Below are positions 10,205-20,489 of a DNA stretch of 64,000 bases, piece after piece. Every line of letters starts with the position of its first letter. Within the stretch, counting starts at the first letter, position 1. The translations under genes were made by a program, and so were the position numbers. The notes beneath the pieces were generated by a model. It ran no database searches. It was not told the DNA's origin and saw only the letters and a list, made by a program, of their open reading frames with translations. Origin of the DNA: Prorocentrum cordatum (lineage: Eukaryota; Sar; Dinophyceae; Prorocentrales; Prorocentraceae); assembly GCA_963575745.1 (NCBI GenBank), contig CAUYUJ010019615.1:243501-307500 (forward strand). Direction: 5' to 3'.

Positions 10205-10440
10205 TCAATAACAATAAGAATGCGACCTATTATGATAATGCGAGTAGTAGTAGTATTAACGATAATAATAATACTAAAAAGAACAAGAAGAAGGGTGGAG
10301 GAGGAGGAGGAGGAGGAGGAGGACGGCGACGAGGAGGAGGAGGAGGAACAGGAGGAGGAGGAACAGGAGGAGGAGGAGGAGGAGGAGAAGGAGGGGGAGG
10401 AGGAGGAGGAGGAGGAGTGGGAGCAGGGGCAGCTGGGGGG
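10205..10440 (+). repeat. AT-rich (AAT-like) then (GGA)n array
   Basis: A short AATAATAAT-like tract (10205-10290) is followed by GGA triplets with GGAACA variants. Confidence 0.9.
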
Positions 10441-10444
10441 AAGG

Positions 10445-10900
10445 TGGGAGGGCAGGGCCTTCTGGCGCTATACGGCTGGGGGCAGCTGGACCTCCAGCGG
10501 AACAAGGAGCCAGCACGCGAGGGCCTCGGGGAGTTCGTAGTCGATCCGCTCAGCAGGCTGTTCGGGTCTATACTTGGAGTAGGGCTGGTCGAGACAACGG
10601 TGGCCCCTGAGGCCACGGCGTCGCGTGCATTTTTTTACCGCGGGCGATTTTGCCTCTGGCCCAAGAGCCCTCACGGAGCAGTCCGGCTCGACAACGTACA
10701 GCAGGAAGGTGGGGTCCAGTGTTTTGGTCGAGTGTCTGCTCGAGGTGTTGTAGTGCTTCCGAGACGTCGGATCCCAGGAGCCCTCCTGGCGGTCTCTGTT
10801 CGTGTTGGGCCTCTTGGGAGCTTCTGGCCGCCGCGGCTGGATCCGCAGGGGCAGTTTTTGATTGCATTTGGTCCGGGCGGCAGGGCCGCCCTTGTCTCAG
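10445..10900 (+). other. Putative intron upstream of lipoxygenase exon
   Basis: GC-rich sequence with an open + frame that I could not match to lipoxygenase. 10680-10735 resembles the GGCTCGAGAAATGC / GGGGTCCAGGGCTCGGC element copies at 43.2-43.4 kb, which suggests intron filler. The lipoxygenase should have about 150-200 more N-terminal catalytic residues somewhere upstream. I did not find them. Confidence 0.4.
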
Positions 10901-11090
10901 CTGGCCATCCTCCGACATACCTGTGCGGGACACCGAGCAGTTCGAACGCCTCGGGGCCTCCGCATTCTTCGACCGCGGAGACTCGGGCGAGCTGCGCATC
11001 ACGGCGATCCACTGGTGTCACGGTGGCTGCGTCGTGAGGCCCGGGGACTACGCATGGGAGCACGCGAAGTACGTGTGGAGATGTTTCCAG
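10901..11090 (+). CDS. Lipoxygenase exon (catalytic domain, before iron site)
   Basis: The frame reads SSDIPVRDTEQFERLGAS, then AFFDRGDSGELRITAI, and ends PGDYAWEHAKYVWRCFQ. It matches the lipoxygenase order of a beta-strand FxxxGELxxxAI segment followed by WxxAK, which immediately precedes the iron-binding helix. An acceptor ending TCTCAG precedes it. The 3' border is uncertain: the reading stays plausible to the CAG at 11088-11090, with no GT there. The peptide continues functionally into the exon near 11.7 kb, where the histidine ligands lie. Lipoxygenases add O2 to polyunsaturated fatty acids to form hydroperoxides. The WxxAK spacing makes the family call fairly safe. Confidence 0.7.
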
Positions 11091-11199
11091 CTGCCTGCGG
11101 CAACTCCGGCCAACGTGCCAGCCCAGCCCGCTGGGTCGCAAAGTTTCGAGCACCGAAGACAGTCAGATGTGTCACCTTTCAGCTTGAGGCTGTCTCGGG

Positions 11200-11550
11200 C
11201 TCCTGTGCCCTCTTGGGGTTTGCTTGGGCCGTCGTGGGCCTCGCTTGGACCGTCGTGGGGCCATCTTGGCCTTTTAAGGAGTCTCTTGTGGCCGTCGTGG
11301 AGCCCTCTTGCTGAAGTGTACAGAAATCCCAAAACATCTTAGGGGCGTCAGTGACTTGGGGTGTCTCCGAGCCCTACCTGAAAGTCCCTTGATGGTCCTG
11401 TTGGAACGTATCGAGAGCGTCTTGAGCCGTCTGCAGGCCATATTGAGCCGTCTTGGGACCATCTTGGGCCGTCTTGAAGCATCTTGGTTCATCCTGGCGG
11501 CCTTGGTGGCCTGCTTTGGCCATCTTGAAACCTTAGGAACGCAGACACCC
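11200..11550 (+). repeat. Degenerate TTGGGCCGTC repeat within intron
   Basis: CTTGGGCCGTC-like units recur about every 15-20 bp in the intron between the two lipoxygenase exons. Confidence 0.7.
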
Positions 11551-11698
11551 ATTGTTTTTAACATGGGAGCGCTGCCTTCGGAGCGAGGACCTATAGTAGG
11601 AGGGGGGGGCGATGCATGCGGGTGGACGCGAGCAGAGCGGGGATGGTCCCTTACAAGGCACCCTATCAGGCATCACTTGGCATGCTACCATGCCTCAG

Positions 11699-12627
11699 CG
11701 TTCCACGGGGTACGGTGGCGGACTTTGGGCGTGAAGGTGACCGCAGTTGACCATTTGGTGCACACACATTGGATTGTGTCGAATGCGTTCTCCACATCAT
11801 TGAGAGAGTCGTTCCGGGCCGACCATCCCATCCGACGACTGCTTCATGTCAACATATTCAACACGGCCTCGGTCAATTATTCTGCGTTCTGGGGCTTATA
11901 CCCGAAAGATGGTTTCCTACACAGAATGACGCCTTGGGAGCACGACGGGCTCGTTGGTGCCCTCGAGGCTGGATTCTCTTCATTTAGGTATAGGACATGG
12001 CCGCAGGCCTACGATGAGTGCGACATGCCTGAGGATTTGAAGGCAACGATGCCCATGTGGGAGGACGGACTGGCAGTATGGAAGATGCTCCGCGAGTGGC
12101 ATGCTGCGTACATCGACCTCTATTACGATACCGAGTTGCATGTACTGGCAGATCCGGAGATACAGCAGTACTGGACTTTTCGCACGACGCCTCAGTACAC
12201 CAGGGGACTGCCGCCCCTGTCGAAGGAAGCGCTCATCGACCAGGTCACCCACAGCGTGTTCTGGGCCTGCGCTTTCCACGAGTTCGTGGGCGGCGCCGTG
12301 GAATACGTCACTGACCCCGGCGGCCTGTTCCTCCAGGTGCGCCCCGGCCAGACCATGGCGGACATGCAGCACATGGTCCAGGCCCAGTCGCTCACCGCGG
12401 CCACGGGCTCCCCCATGCCGAAGCTGTCGGGAGACTGGAGCTACCTGCTAGACCTCGGCCACTCCGCGGGCACCAACAAGCTCTTCGAGAGGGTCCGCGT
12501 GCTGCACGGCGGCCTCGCGCGCCGCATGCGCGAGGTCTCGGCGGAGATCGCCGAGAGGAACACCAGGCGCCCGCAGAGTTTCAGCGCATTCGACCCGCTG
12601 ACGTTTGAGTGCTCGGTGAGCCTGTGA
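11699..12627 (+). CDS. Lipoxygenase C-terminal catalytic exon with stop
   Basis: This exon carries the iron site: VDHLVHTHW gives H(X)4H (codons 11752 and 11767), followed after 18 residues by DHPIRRLLH (codon 11824), the typical lipoxygenase arrangement. Further on, FWACAFHEFVGG aligns with the helix that gives the third His (codon 12277). The Asn ligand expected four residues later is Gly here. The protein ends SVSL at a TGA (12625-12627), and the family ends SISI or SVSI, where the terminal Ile carboxylate binds iron. So two of the five ligand positions are unusual. The start is uncertain; acceptors ending CTCAG (11698) or GAAG (11736, phase 0) both fit. The P450 coding sequence lies 5.1 kb upstream on the same strand and is a natural partner enzyme, so a fused gene is possible. 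Confidence 0.8.
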
Positions 12628-13456
12628 CCGGGCTCTGCACGCCGACGACGACGACGCGGACGACGGCGACCTCGGCAACGATCTCGGCTACGCCGACGAC
12701 GAGGGGCGGCCAGAACATGGGGCCGTAGCAGCTGGGATCCGTGGACCACGCCGGAGCGCCAAGGCACCGGCGATGCGGCGCGATCTGGCGCCCGTGCTTC
12801 TCCAGCCTGGCCGTCGACGGAGGAAAGGAGTTCGGAAGGAAAGGTGTCCTGCGATCTGCCTCCGCTCTTGTGCCTTGGGGCCCTCCTCGGGCCCCCGTGG
12901 CTGTCAGAAAAAGGCTGAGGACGGAGGCCCGGTCCCATGGGGAAAGGGCTTCGGGGTCCCAGGGGGGTCGCACCCGGGGACGCGAATGTGGTCGCGCCTC
13001 GCGCGTCGCGGTCTTGGCCAGCAGCTGCCTTTCTCCAAGGGAGGGCGCGTCGCGCATTGCCGAGCGCGGGTGCGCGAAGTTGGGCGACCCATGGTGGATC
13101 TCGGGACCAGGGCCTGCTTCTCTCGGGACCCGCCTGCACCACGCCAAGGAAGCGGATGGGGGGGGGGGCGGGGGGGGGGGGGGCGCCACGCAGACGAGCG
13201 CAACAGACGACGGCGCTCGCGGCAGCCTCCCCCGCCTCATGGGGCGCTCGGGAGGAGTTCCCCCGTGGGGAGGATGGGGTGGGTGGATCATTGTCGCCCC
13301 TGGGCCCGGGGTTCCCAAAATTTGTGGGGAGCCGCCTCAGTGCTACCAGGGGCAGGGCACTCGAGCGGCTGCCAGCTGCGCTCCAGAGGCCCTCTCTGCC
13401 CCTCGCGACATGCTGGGCACATCGGACAAGACGTCGGGGTGCCATGTGCCTCACGC
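12628..13456 (+). other. GC-rich region after the lipoxygenase stop
   Basis: Probably 3' untranslated and intergenic DNA. It begins with a GACGACGAC-rich run and has open frames on both strands caused by GC content. I see no domain and no gene I can support. Confidence 0.4.
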
Positions 13457-13640
13457 AAGCAGTGGCGAAGCGTCCTGGCTCGCCTAATGTTCTAAGAACC
13501 TTCTGTTATTTCCACGACATGTTCTCAGAAAATGTCTGGCGGAGCCTGCTTTGATTTATCACATCGGGCTTATGTTCTAAGAACATTGTTGTAGTTGAAC
13601 ATTATTACTTCTCAAGAATAATTATTGTTGGGACCCCTGG
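13457..13640 (+). mobile_element. Dispersed element, AGCAGTGGCGAAGCGTCCTG family
   Basis: It starts AGCAGTGGCGAAGCGTCCTG and contains TTCTAAGAACCTT and GAACATT segments that form inverted repeats. Copies lie at 22049-22275 (longest) and 20494-20560 (5' end). The AT-rich body contrasts with its GC-rich neighbours. Confidence 0.7.
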
Positions 13641-14440
13641 TGCGCGCCCCCCCCGCCGCGCCTAGGCCGCAGCCACATTTTCATCATTTTCGTGAGGAAG
13701 TCTCAAGTAAAACGATGTGATCCAGATCCGGTTGTTTTGTTGACGCCCGCTTTCCCTGTCAAAAAACACTATAAAATGACATTTCTTGTTCTAACATAAC
13801 CAAACTTCAAGAATCCCTTGCAAAAAATAAGGTAAAGTGGACATTCGCGCGCGCAAGACGGAATCCTTCCAAAACCTTAGTTGTCGTAGCGATTTTAACA
13901 TAAAAACATCAAAAAAAAAACAATGGTTGTTTGTTTAAAAAATGTCAAAATTTCATCCCGCGCGCTCTTGCGGATTCGTAGGAAACCCAACACTTTTTAA
14001 ACATTTCTGTCAAACGGGTTTTTGCGAACAACTTTTTCGAACTTCTGCAACAACGGTTGCGCACCTGCCAGGGCCATCATCCCTGTCAAATAATACCATG
14101 CGGGACACATTCGTTTTTTCTTCGCGCGCGCACGCCGTCGTCGTCGGCCGCGGGGCCCTGAATAGTAGCCACGGTCGTCCGCATGCCACGAAGTGAAGTG
14201 TCCGAACGTCATAGGGCGGGAAGCTGGGTGTGGGTGGTGGCGAAGAGTCGTTTGGAAATTTGGTAGAGCTTGAACCGGCCCCCCACAAAGTGGGGGTATT
14301 GCCCGCCTCCTATGAAAACCCTGGCACTGGTGAGAACGGAGTGTCCCCACGTGCTAGTAATTGTTGTTGTTGTTGTTGTTGTTGGTGCTGGTGTTGGTGT
14401 TGGTGTTCTTCTTCTTCTTGTTGTTGTTGTTGTTTTTATT
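13641..14440. other. AT-rich stretch, no gene seen
   Basis: Unusually AT-rich for this window, with several CGCGCGC-containing segments (13845, 13966, 14125) in inverted arrangement. It ends with a (GTT)n-(GGTGTT)n tract at 14361-14450. No coding region is supported. Confidence 0.5.
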
Positions 14441-14444
14441 GTTG

Positions 14445-14530
14445 TTAGTTCATGTGCGGGTTTTAAGAACATTTCATGGTAGGACTATAGGAATGCCGGA
14501 ACGGTCGGTCCCTGCTCAACTCACGGAGAT
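14445..14530 (+). mobile_element. 3' part of the AGCAGTGGCGAAGCG element family
   Basis: Contains TAAGAACATTTCATGGTAGG and CGGTCGGTCCCTGCTCA, which match the 3' end of the copy at 22049-22275. The front part is absent here. Confidence 0.55.
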
Positions 14531-14834
14531 GTCTGCTTCCCCAGCGGGGCTGCGAAGGAAGCTCAAACGTTGACAGGAGTGCGCTCCCCAGATCTCTGAC
14601 ATACAGTCTTCGCGTACAGCACGCGTGCGCGTACCCAGCAGCCGCGATGTGCCATGCTTCGTAGGCTGCGAAGCAAAGTGTGAAGCACAACAGCGCTGCA
14701 CGCATTTACCCATCCCTAGAAGCACATCTAGATTGCGGGGGGCGAAATGTCTTACACGGTCCCGGGGTGCATGGCTGCAGTGGGGGTTCGTGGTGCGGAT
14801 TGTCGCTCTGATCACTCTCGTTTCTGCCGTCGCC

Positions 14835-14915
14835 CACAGCCCGCCCCGCGACCCGCCCCGCGACCCGCTCCGCGAGCCGTCGCTTGGCGACCCGCCCCGC
14901 GACCCGCCCGCGATC
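14835..14915 (+). repeat. 9-bp minisatellite, CGACCCGCCC
   Basis: About nine units of CGACCCGCCC or CGACCCGC type in tandem. Confidence 0.85.
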
Positions 14916-14965
14916 CACCCACGTTGCTCCGACGGGAAATATCAGCCATGCGCAGAGTGGGGCAG

Positions 14966-15035
14966 GGAGAGGGGGGAAGGCTTCTTAAAAGCACCCCTGC
15001 TTCTAAGAAGCCTTCCCCCTCCCCCCTGTCCGCGT
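14966..15035 (+). repeat. Strong hairpin, arms of about 25-30 bp
   Basis: GGGGGGAAGGCTTCTTA on the left pairs with TAAGAAGCCTTCCCCC on the right around a loop of about 13 bases. Purine-rich and pyrimidine-rich flanks extend the stem. There is no following T run, so it is not a bacterial-type terminator. Confidence 0.85.
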
Positions 15036-15714
15036 GTGCGCTCCGCCAATCGTAGAGTCGGCGCCTGCGGCGGGCTCGTTGCGCAGTGTGTAACACGAGT
15101 GTCGTCTGCAGTGGGCTTCTTCGAATGTTTTGGCGAGCGTCGCAGACTGCCGACGACCTCCCCCCGCTGCCACCCCATTCTTGTCCGCAGTTGCGCGGGC
15201 TATGCAATCATACAGATGCTCAAGTTTGGTTCAACACCTGCGTCAAGGCACGGTCATCAGCGTGCAGGGATCGGAACCGTCTTGCAGCGCCCCTGGTCGC
15301 GTGGCAGAGCGGGTGCTTCGCTGCGAACTTTCGTTGTTCATTGTGACAGTCACGCGTGGAGTTGTGCCTCGTGTCTAGGGCACCTGGTTGCTGCTCCTCC
15401 CAACTCAAACTCGCGCAGGCCGCGACGAGGATGAGGAGGATGGTTAGGAAGAGGATGCAGGAGGACATTGGCATGCGAGGAGGGTGAGGACAAAGTAGGG
15501 GAGATAGGGAAACCATATGCGTACATAGGTGCAGGAGGAGGGCAAGAAGAGAAACGAAACGCAGGATGAAGGGGTGGGAACCGCCCGAGACCAAACTACC
15601 CATCTCAATCTGCAAGTAGGGCCTGGGCTGCTATTCCTCATCCTTCCTTTTCCTCGCCTCCCACTTCTCCTCCCCCCCTTTCCTCGTAACCTCAAACGTG
15701 CCCCCGAACAAGTC
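15036..15714. other. No gene supported
   Basis: Unique-looking GC-rich sequence with short open frames on both strands. I see no domain, splice pair or clear repeat. Confidence 0.3.
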
Positions 15715-15870
15715 CCTCGAGAGTCCCCCAAGAGACCCCAGAGGGTTCCGAGAGAGATCCAGGAGGACCCCAAGAGGTCTTCAAGAGGAGCCCCCACCAC
15801 AGCTCCAAGAGGGCTCCCTGGATCACCCAAGACGTTTAGCCGTTTTGGGTTGACAGTTTCTTTGATTGTT
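15715..15870 (-). repeat. Degenerate CCCAAGAG repeat
   Basis: Reverse-strand members of the CTTGGGG minisatellite family, in about ten degenerate units. Confidence 0.65.
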
Positions 15871-16104
15871 TCTTGGTGTTCTCTTGGCGCTCTCGCCATG
15901 AGCTGACGCCCTGAATCCCTTGGAAGCGGGCAGCGCGGGGCGGGTGGCGACAGAGGACACCAGCAGCAGCGTGCGCACGAAACGAAGAAGCCGCACGACT
16001 CCTCGGGTCGCCGCGCGCGGGGAGCCCTGCACGGGCTCGTCTTGAGGGCACCCCTGGGGCCTCTCGAGGGGCTTGCTGGGCGCCATGTCTGAGGTCACGG
16101 GCAA

Positions 16105-16225
16105 AGGGGGTGGGAGGAGGGGGGGAGGGGGCGGAGAGCGAGAGGGAGGCTGAGGAGGAGGAGGAGGAGGAGGAGGAGGAGGAGGAGGAGTAGGAGGAGG
16201 AGGAGGAGGAGGAGGAGTGGGAGGA
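16105..16225 (+). repeat. (GGA)n microsatellite with GGGGGA flank
   Basis: GGA triplets preceded by GGGAGG-rich purine sequence. Confidence 0.93.
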
Positions 16226-17022
16226 TCGGCCGCCCGTGGCCGGCCATGCTGCCCATCGCAGCGGATGCGAGGCGGCAAGCAGTTTTGGCTTTGGGCGGCT
16301 ACTCCTGCTCGACCCTCTTGGCTCGATCCTCTCCCTGCCCTCTTCCTACATCATGTTGCTCTTGCCTTGATCCCCCTGCTCGCCCTCCTCGCCCTCCTCG
16401 TCGTCACGCATCCCCCTCCTCCTCCGCTCGTCCTCGCCCCACTCGTCGCTCCTCATCCTCTTCGCCGTTCGCACGGTCTCAGGGTGCGACCAGGAAGGCG
16501 AGGCATCCATTCCGCACGGAATAATGAGAAACAGGATGGCCCCGTATTGCGAAACACCCGCTCGGCCGTGCTCACGTGGACAGTGTAAAACTGCCCGGCT
16601 GGCCCCCTCATTCCGCGAAATCACTAAAATGCGGCAAATTCGGCAATCTAAGGGTAGGTTATGGGATGCCACGCCCACCCTTTGCATCTACGGATTGCTG
16701 TGACCATTGATCCGCCACATGCACACGCTCCAATGGATTGCTCCTGGGTCTAAGTGGAGGGTGGCGGTGTATGAATCATCACAGATAGCCAGCGATTTTA
16801 CCCTGAAGGAAAAGCAACAGTCCTCGGCGGGTGTCTGTGTACATTTAGTCGTGGCGTAGTTGATCTTGATGGCTCCCTGGCGCGACACCTAGAATCTCAG
16901 CGCCGCGCGGCTATTCGGCTTTCTGCAGCTGCGACCACCCACCCCAACTCCTCCCCTCCCCTCGCGACCTGGCCCCCCGGATCTCTCTCTCGACCCCTTC
17001 CCCGTGCAGGCTTCTCATGTCG

Positions 17023-17025
17023 TTA

Positions 17026-17080
<55 letters not shown>
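17023..17080 (+). repeat. (TCG)n microsatellite
   Basis: About 19 uninterrupted TCG/CGT triplets. Confidence 0.97.
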
Positions 17081-17081
<1 letters not shown>

Positions 17082-17204
17082 TGGTGACCGTGCCGGGGCC
17101 CGAACCGACCTCTGGAGGGCCAGAGTGGCGTTTGCCTTATCGGACTGATCGAGCCGCCAGATCTACGGGTCCCCTTCTCCCAGGCTTAGTATGAGGATGC
17201 ATCG

Positions 17205-17370
17205 CTCCAGAGCGTTCCGGAACGCTCTTCCTGAACGCTCTCAGGGCGTTCCGGAAAGCTCTGGAACCGACCGCGGCGCCCGATATGTCCTCCCGACCTG
17301 GCGGTTCTCGAAGATCCCTGGAACATCCGCATTCAGATTTGTCCTGATTTTGCCTTCGTCTTATCCCCCT
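17205..17370 (+). mobile_element. Palindromic element, GCGTTCCGGAACGC family
   Basis: It starts with nested palindromes (CCAGAGCGTTCCGGAACGCT and relatives) followed by GCGGCGCCCGA, then a CCTGATTTTGCCTTCGTC tail. Copies lie at 26245-26330, 42029-42178 and 49690-49819. Shared order of motifs marks them as one MITE-like family. Confidence 0.7.
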
Positions 17371-17749
17371 GGTCACCTGGGGCCTGGCTCAGGCAACCGC
17401 AAATGTACATCCTCGCCGATCTTGACAAGGCCCATCCTGGGCCTAAGGTCGGTACAAAATTACGCCGACCTGGCTAGGCCAACGGGGCGCATAAACCGAT
17501 CCTGGGCCCAGGATTGGCCTGGCCAAAGCCAGTGCCAATGTATCGTTTGTCGTTTGTATCGTTGTCGCCATCCTGCTGGCGCCATGCGATGGAGCCCCTG
17601 CTCCCTGAGCTCTCACCCCTGCCTCAGCGGCACCCGATGCATGCACCACGCCGCCTGGTCGGCAAAGGAGCCGAAGAGCTCGGCGAAGGATTTCGGTGCA
17701 TCGACGCTTCAGCGTCCCACAGGGAGGGAAGCGGGGGCGTCTATATCCA

Positions 17750-17935
17750 GAGCTCCGACGTCGTTTTTTTCCACGACGTGCCTCCCCCCCAGCGGAGGTC
17801 TGGACCTTCTCCTTGGGGTATTTTCGTTCATCAGGTCGTTCTCTCTGACGGCCCCGGGGCGCTGTACGGGCCGCCCGATGGCCGAAAATTGCCGAAACAC
17901 CTCCCGTCGCGTTTTGGTTTCGCGACGCGAGGGTG
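17750..17935 (+). mobile_element. Palindromic element, GAGGTCTGGACC family
   Basis: Left arm with TCCGACGTCGT and GAGGTCTGGACC, middle CCGATGGCCGAAAA, right arm TTTCGCGACGCGAGG. Relatives at 18288-18430, 30895-31075, 34965-35090, 45697-45850, 62175-62325 and 63433-63560 share the arms with heavy divergence. Confidence 0.6.
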
Positions 17936-18074
17936 TCGAGGTACACGGCTACCTCGCCAACCTGCATTGCTCGGCCACGACCTCCGCCGGTCCTCCTGGC
18001 ACAGGAAATGCAGCAGCCGAGCCGTCGAGCAAAGCACTTGCGAGAGCCTCCGCTGTGAGAAGGGTGAGGAGGGG

Positions 18075-18140
18075 GGGAGGACTCCTCCTCCTCCTCCTCC
18101 TCCTCCTCCTCCTCCTCCTCCTCCTCCTCCTCCTCCTCGG
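18075..18140 (-). repeat. (CTC)n microsatellite
   Basis: About 20 uninterrupted CTC triplets, the reverse-strand form of the GGA arrays. Confidence 0.97.
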
Positions 18141-18287
18141 GGACAACATGGAGGAGGGCGGGGGGGAGGGGCGGGAGCAGGGGAAGGCACGTAACTTCTC
18201 AGCAGGCGCGACAGCACCATCTGCCCAGAGCCTGCCGACAGGAGCATGGCCTTTGCCGACCAGGCGACATGCCGTATACCCGTGACC

Positions 18288-18430
18288 CCCAGAAGTCTGG
18301 ACCGTGCCCCGGGGGCGGGCTTTTCGCCCTGAGTCGTCTCTCGACTGTCTTGGGGCCCGCCCAGAGGCCGAAAACAGCCATAAATTTTGACGCGCAGCGA
18401 TCGTTTCGCGACGCGAGGAGGCCTCGGTAC
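18288..18430 (+). mobile_element. Second GAGGTCTGGACC-family element
   Basis: Left arm CCCAGAAGTCTGGACC, middle GCCCAGAGGCCGAAAACAG, right arm GTTTCGCGACGCGAGGAGGC. It lies 350 bp downstream of another copy. Confidence 0.6.
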
Positions 18431-18724
18431 AGTCGGACCGAGGTATAAGATCGAGGTCGGTTCGGGCAGGGTACCCCCAAGCCCTTCGTGTTTGTTGGAG
18501 GTCATTGTGCATCCTGTCGGGGGGCACCCTCGAGTGTTCTGTGTGTCTTGGCCGTCGGGGGGTCTCATGTTCTTGAAGGCTGTTCTTCTGTCTTAGATCC
18601 GGCTGTACTTCGAGACCCTCCCCGCCCCTCCGAAGCAAAGCGGCGGAGCGGTCCCGCCGAGGATGCGGTGCAGCGGCGCGGCGCTGGCGCATTGGGCCTC
18701 TCTCACCCACCCACCCCGCGGTAG

Positions 18725-18780
18725 GCGACGACTTTGACAAGACCATCGTCGACTGGCTTGCTGGGACGTTCAAGCAGCAG
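18725..18780 (+). CDS. HSP70: HSP70 (DnaK-type chaperone), exon with GDDFD motif
   Basis: Reads GDDFDKTIVDWLAGTFKQQ in the frame where the Gly codon is split with the previous exon. This matches the conserved DnaK segment GGEDFD followed by an xxxxYLVEEFKK-like helix in the nucleotide-binding domain. A pyrimidine-rich acceptor (CCACCCCGCGGTAG) precedes it. The donor after CAGCAG is followed by GAGG rather than GT. The protein is an ATP-driven chaperone; cytosolic, mitochondrial and plastid forms cannot be told apart from this part. The next protein segment is at 21904 with no residue missing. I could not find the N-terminal exons (IDLGTT and LGGGTFD motifs) upstream in this window. Confidence 0.85.
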
Positions 18781-19056
18781 GAGGGGGGAGGGGGGGCTGG
18801 GGAGGAGGAGGAGAAGGAGGAGGAGGAAGAGGAGGCTGCAGTCTTCATGCCAGGCCAGCGTGAAAAAAGAGGAGGGGGAAGAGGACCGCTACAGCCCCGC
18901 GGCTCAAGTTCGCCAACCTCAAAAGAAGGGGGGAAGAGAAGGAAACAGCAGGACAAGAGAGGGGGAATGGGGAAGGGGCATGGGAGGAGGAGGAGGAGGA
19001 GGAGGAGGAGGAGGAGGAGGAGGTGGGGGAGGGGGAGGAGGAGGGGTCTGGGTTGA
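18781..19056 (+). repeat. (GGA)n-rich purine tract
   Basis: GGA-derived sequence, purest at 18983-19050, broken by a non-repetitive segment at about 18835-18980. Confidence 0.85.
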
Positions 19057-20065
19057 CGCTCTTCTCTTACGTGCAGTTTTTCGCGATGTGGGCTCTAGTG
19101 GATCACGACCGGGGTCCAGGTGGTTTCGAATTCTGCTGTTGACGAGCCCGCCTCGATGCGAGCCGGCGGTTGTCAGGTCCCAGACGACATTGCACGAGAT
19201 CGTGACGAGTTGGCTAGCCAGGCCTGTACCACCCTGAAGTGTAACGCGGGCATTGTTGATCGAGTGCTCCGCAGTCCGTGCCGAGCCCAGCTGCAGGCTT
19301 CAAGAGCAGACCATCGACTACCGATCTTGTGCTCCGTCGTTGGCGCTGGATCGAAGCCGATGCCCGAGGCAGCGCGCACGAATGGTCGATGGCCGAAGTT
19401 CTGCGATGGTCGATAGTCCTGTGTTATGTACGAAGGCGATGTTGCTGATCCCCCCTCGGCCAGCCGAGCCCGTCTGCGCAGCGCGCGCCCTGCTGCTGAT
19501 CTGCAGTGGGCGGGAGGGTCGTCCAGCGGGGAGGAGGCTGGCACCAAAGCGATGGGCAGCCAGGCCCTGGAGGCCGCTGCCCGCTCGCCACGGTTGCTTG
19601 CGGAAGCGTGTGAACTTAGGGCCCCCTCCATGACAGGGTTGCCTCATGGCTGGCGGGCAAGCGGCTTCACCCCCCCACCCTGCCACCATGTTTTCTTTCT
19701 CGGGACAGCACCAACCGTCTATTTCTATGGGGAATGTGGCTCCCTGGCAAGCGCTCGCCCGGAGGCTCCGCGGGAGTCCTGCCCAGTTGCCCGCTCTCGG
19801 CTCCCACGCCATCACCAACCACCAGCTCGATGTTTTGTGCTGGCCTCGTAAAGTCCTGACGCCCTCCAAGGCTGTTCGATGTTGGGTATTTGCTCACATG
19901 TCTTTATCTTCAGTACAATCCCAGCTAACCGCATGCCCCGGACGATCAATCGAACCGCCCCCCTTCACGATTGAGAGTTGAAAATCTCCGGCCAAGACAG
20001 AGTTAGTTGGTCGGGGGAGGGGCGACAAGGCCGAACTGGTTTCTCGCAGGGGAAAGTTACGAGTC

Positions 20066-20116
20066 AAAATTGTGATCTCCTTGTGTTGAGTATCAACATA
20101 AGGAGATCACAATTCT
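20066..20116 (+). repeat. Near-perfect hairpin with AATTGTGATCTCCTT arms
   Basis: AATTGTGATCTCCTT pairs with AAGGAGATCACAATT, and inside it TGTTGA pairs with TCAACA around a loop of a few bases. There are no mismatches in the outer 15 bp. Confidence 0.92.
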
Positions 20117-20489
20117 TTCCCATCCCCTCCTTGTGATCCCCTCCGAAATCACGAACGTGTGGCAGGGCTAGGTTGTCGTGGTCGTCGTCGTCGTGGTCGT
20201 CGTCGTCTTCGAACGACGGCGACGACGACGACTTCTTCTTTCTTCGTCATAAATCCCACGTGCGACTTGCCGGGACAAATCGTTTATTATCACCCCGGGA
20301 CCCCGAACTTTATTATCCCCCAGGTGATGTTTCCAGGCGTAGTTTGTGATTTTTGCATTTGGACAATCATCCTCTTCCCCCTCACCCCTTCCTGCAGCTG
20401 AAGGGCTTCAGTGAAACATCTGCGGCTCTACATTCATATCTCGTGATTTCGTTTTGGAGGGAGGTGGAGGACGTATGAGGACCACGTCA

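Noticed and set aside
12441-13487. Overlapping open frames of 200-340 codons on both strands after the lipoxygenase stop
   Set aside because: Arg/Pro/Gly-rich translations with no domain. They lie in GC-rich DNA directly after a natural stop, so 3' untranslated or intergenic DNA is the simpler reading.
14966-15035. Intrinsic (rho-independent) terminator
   Set aside because: The hairpin is strong but has no T run, and the window is not bacterial.
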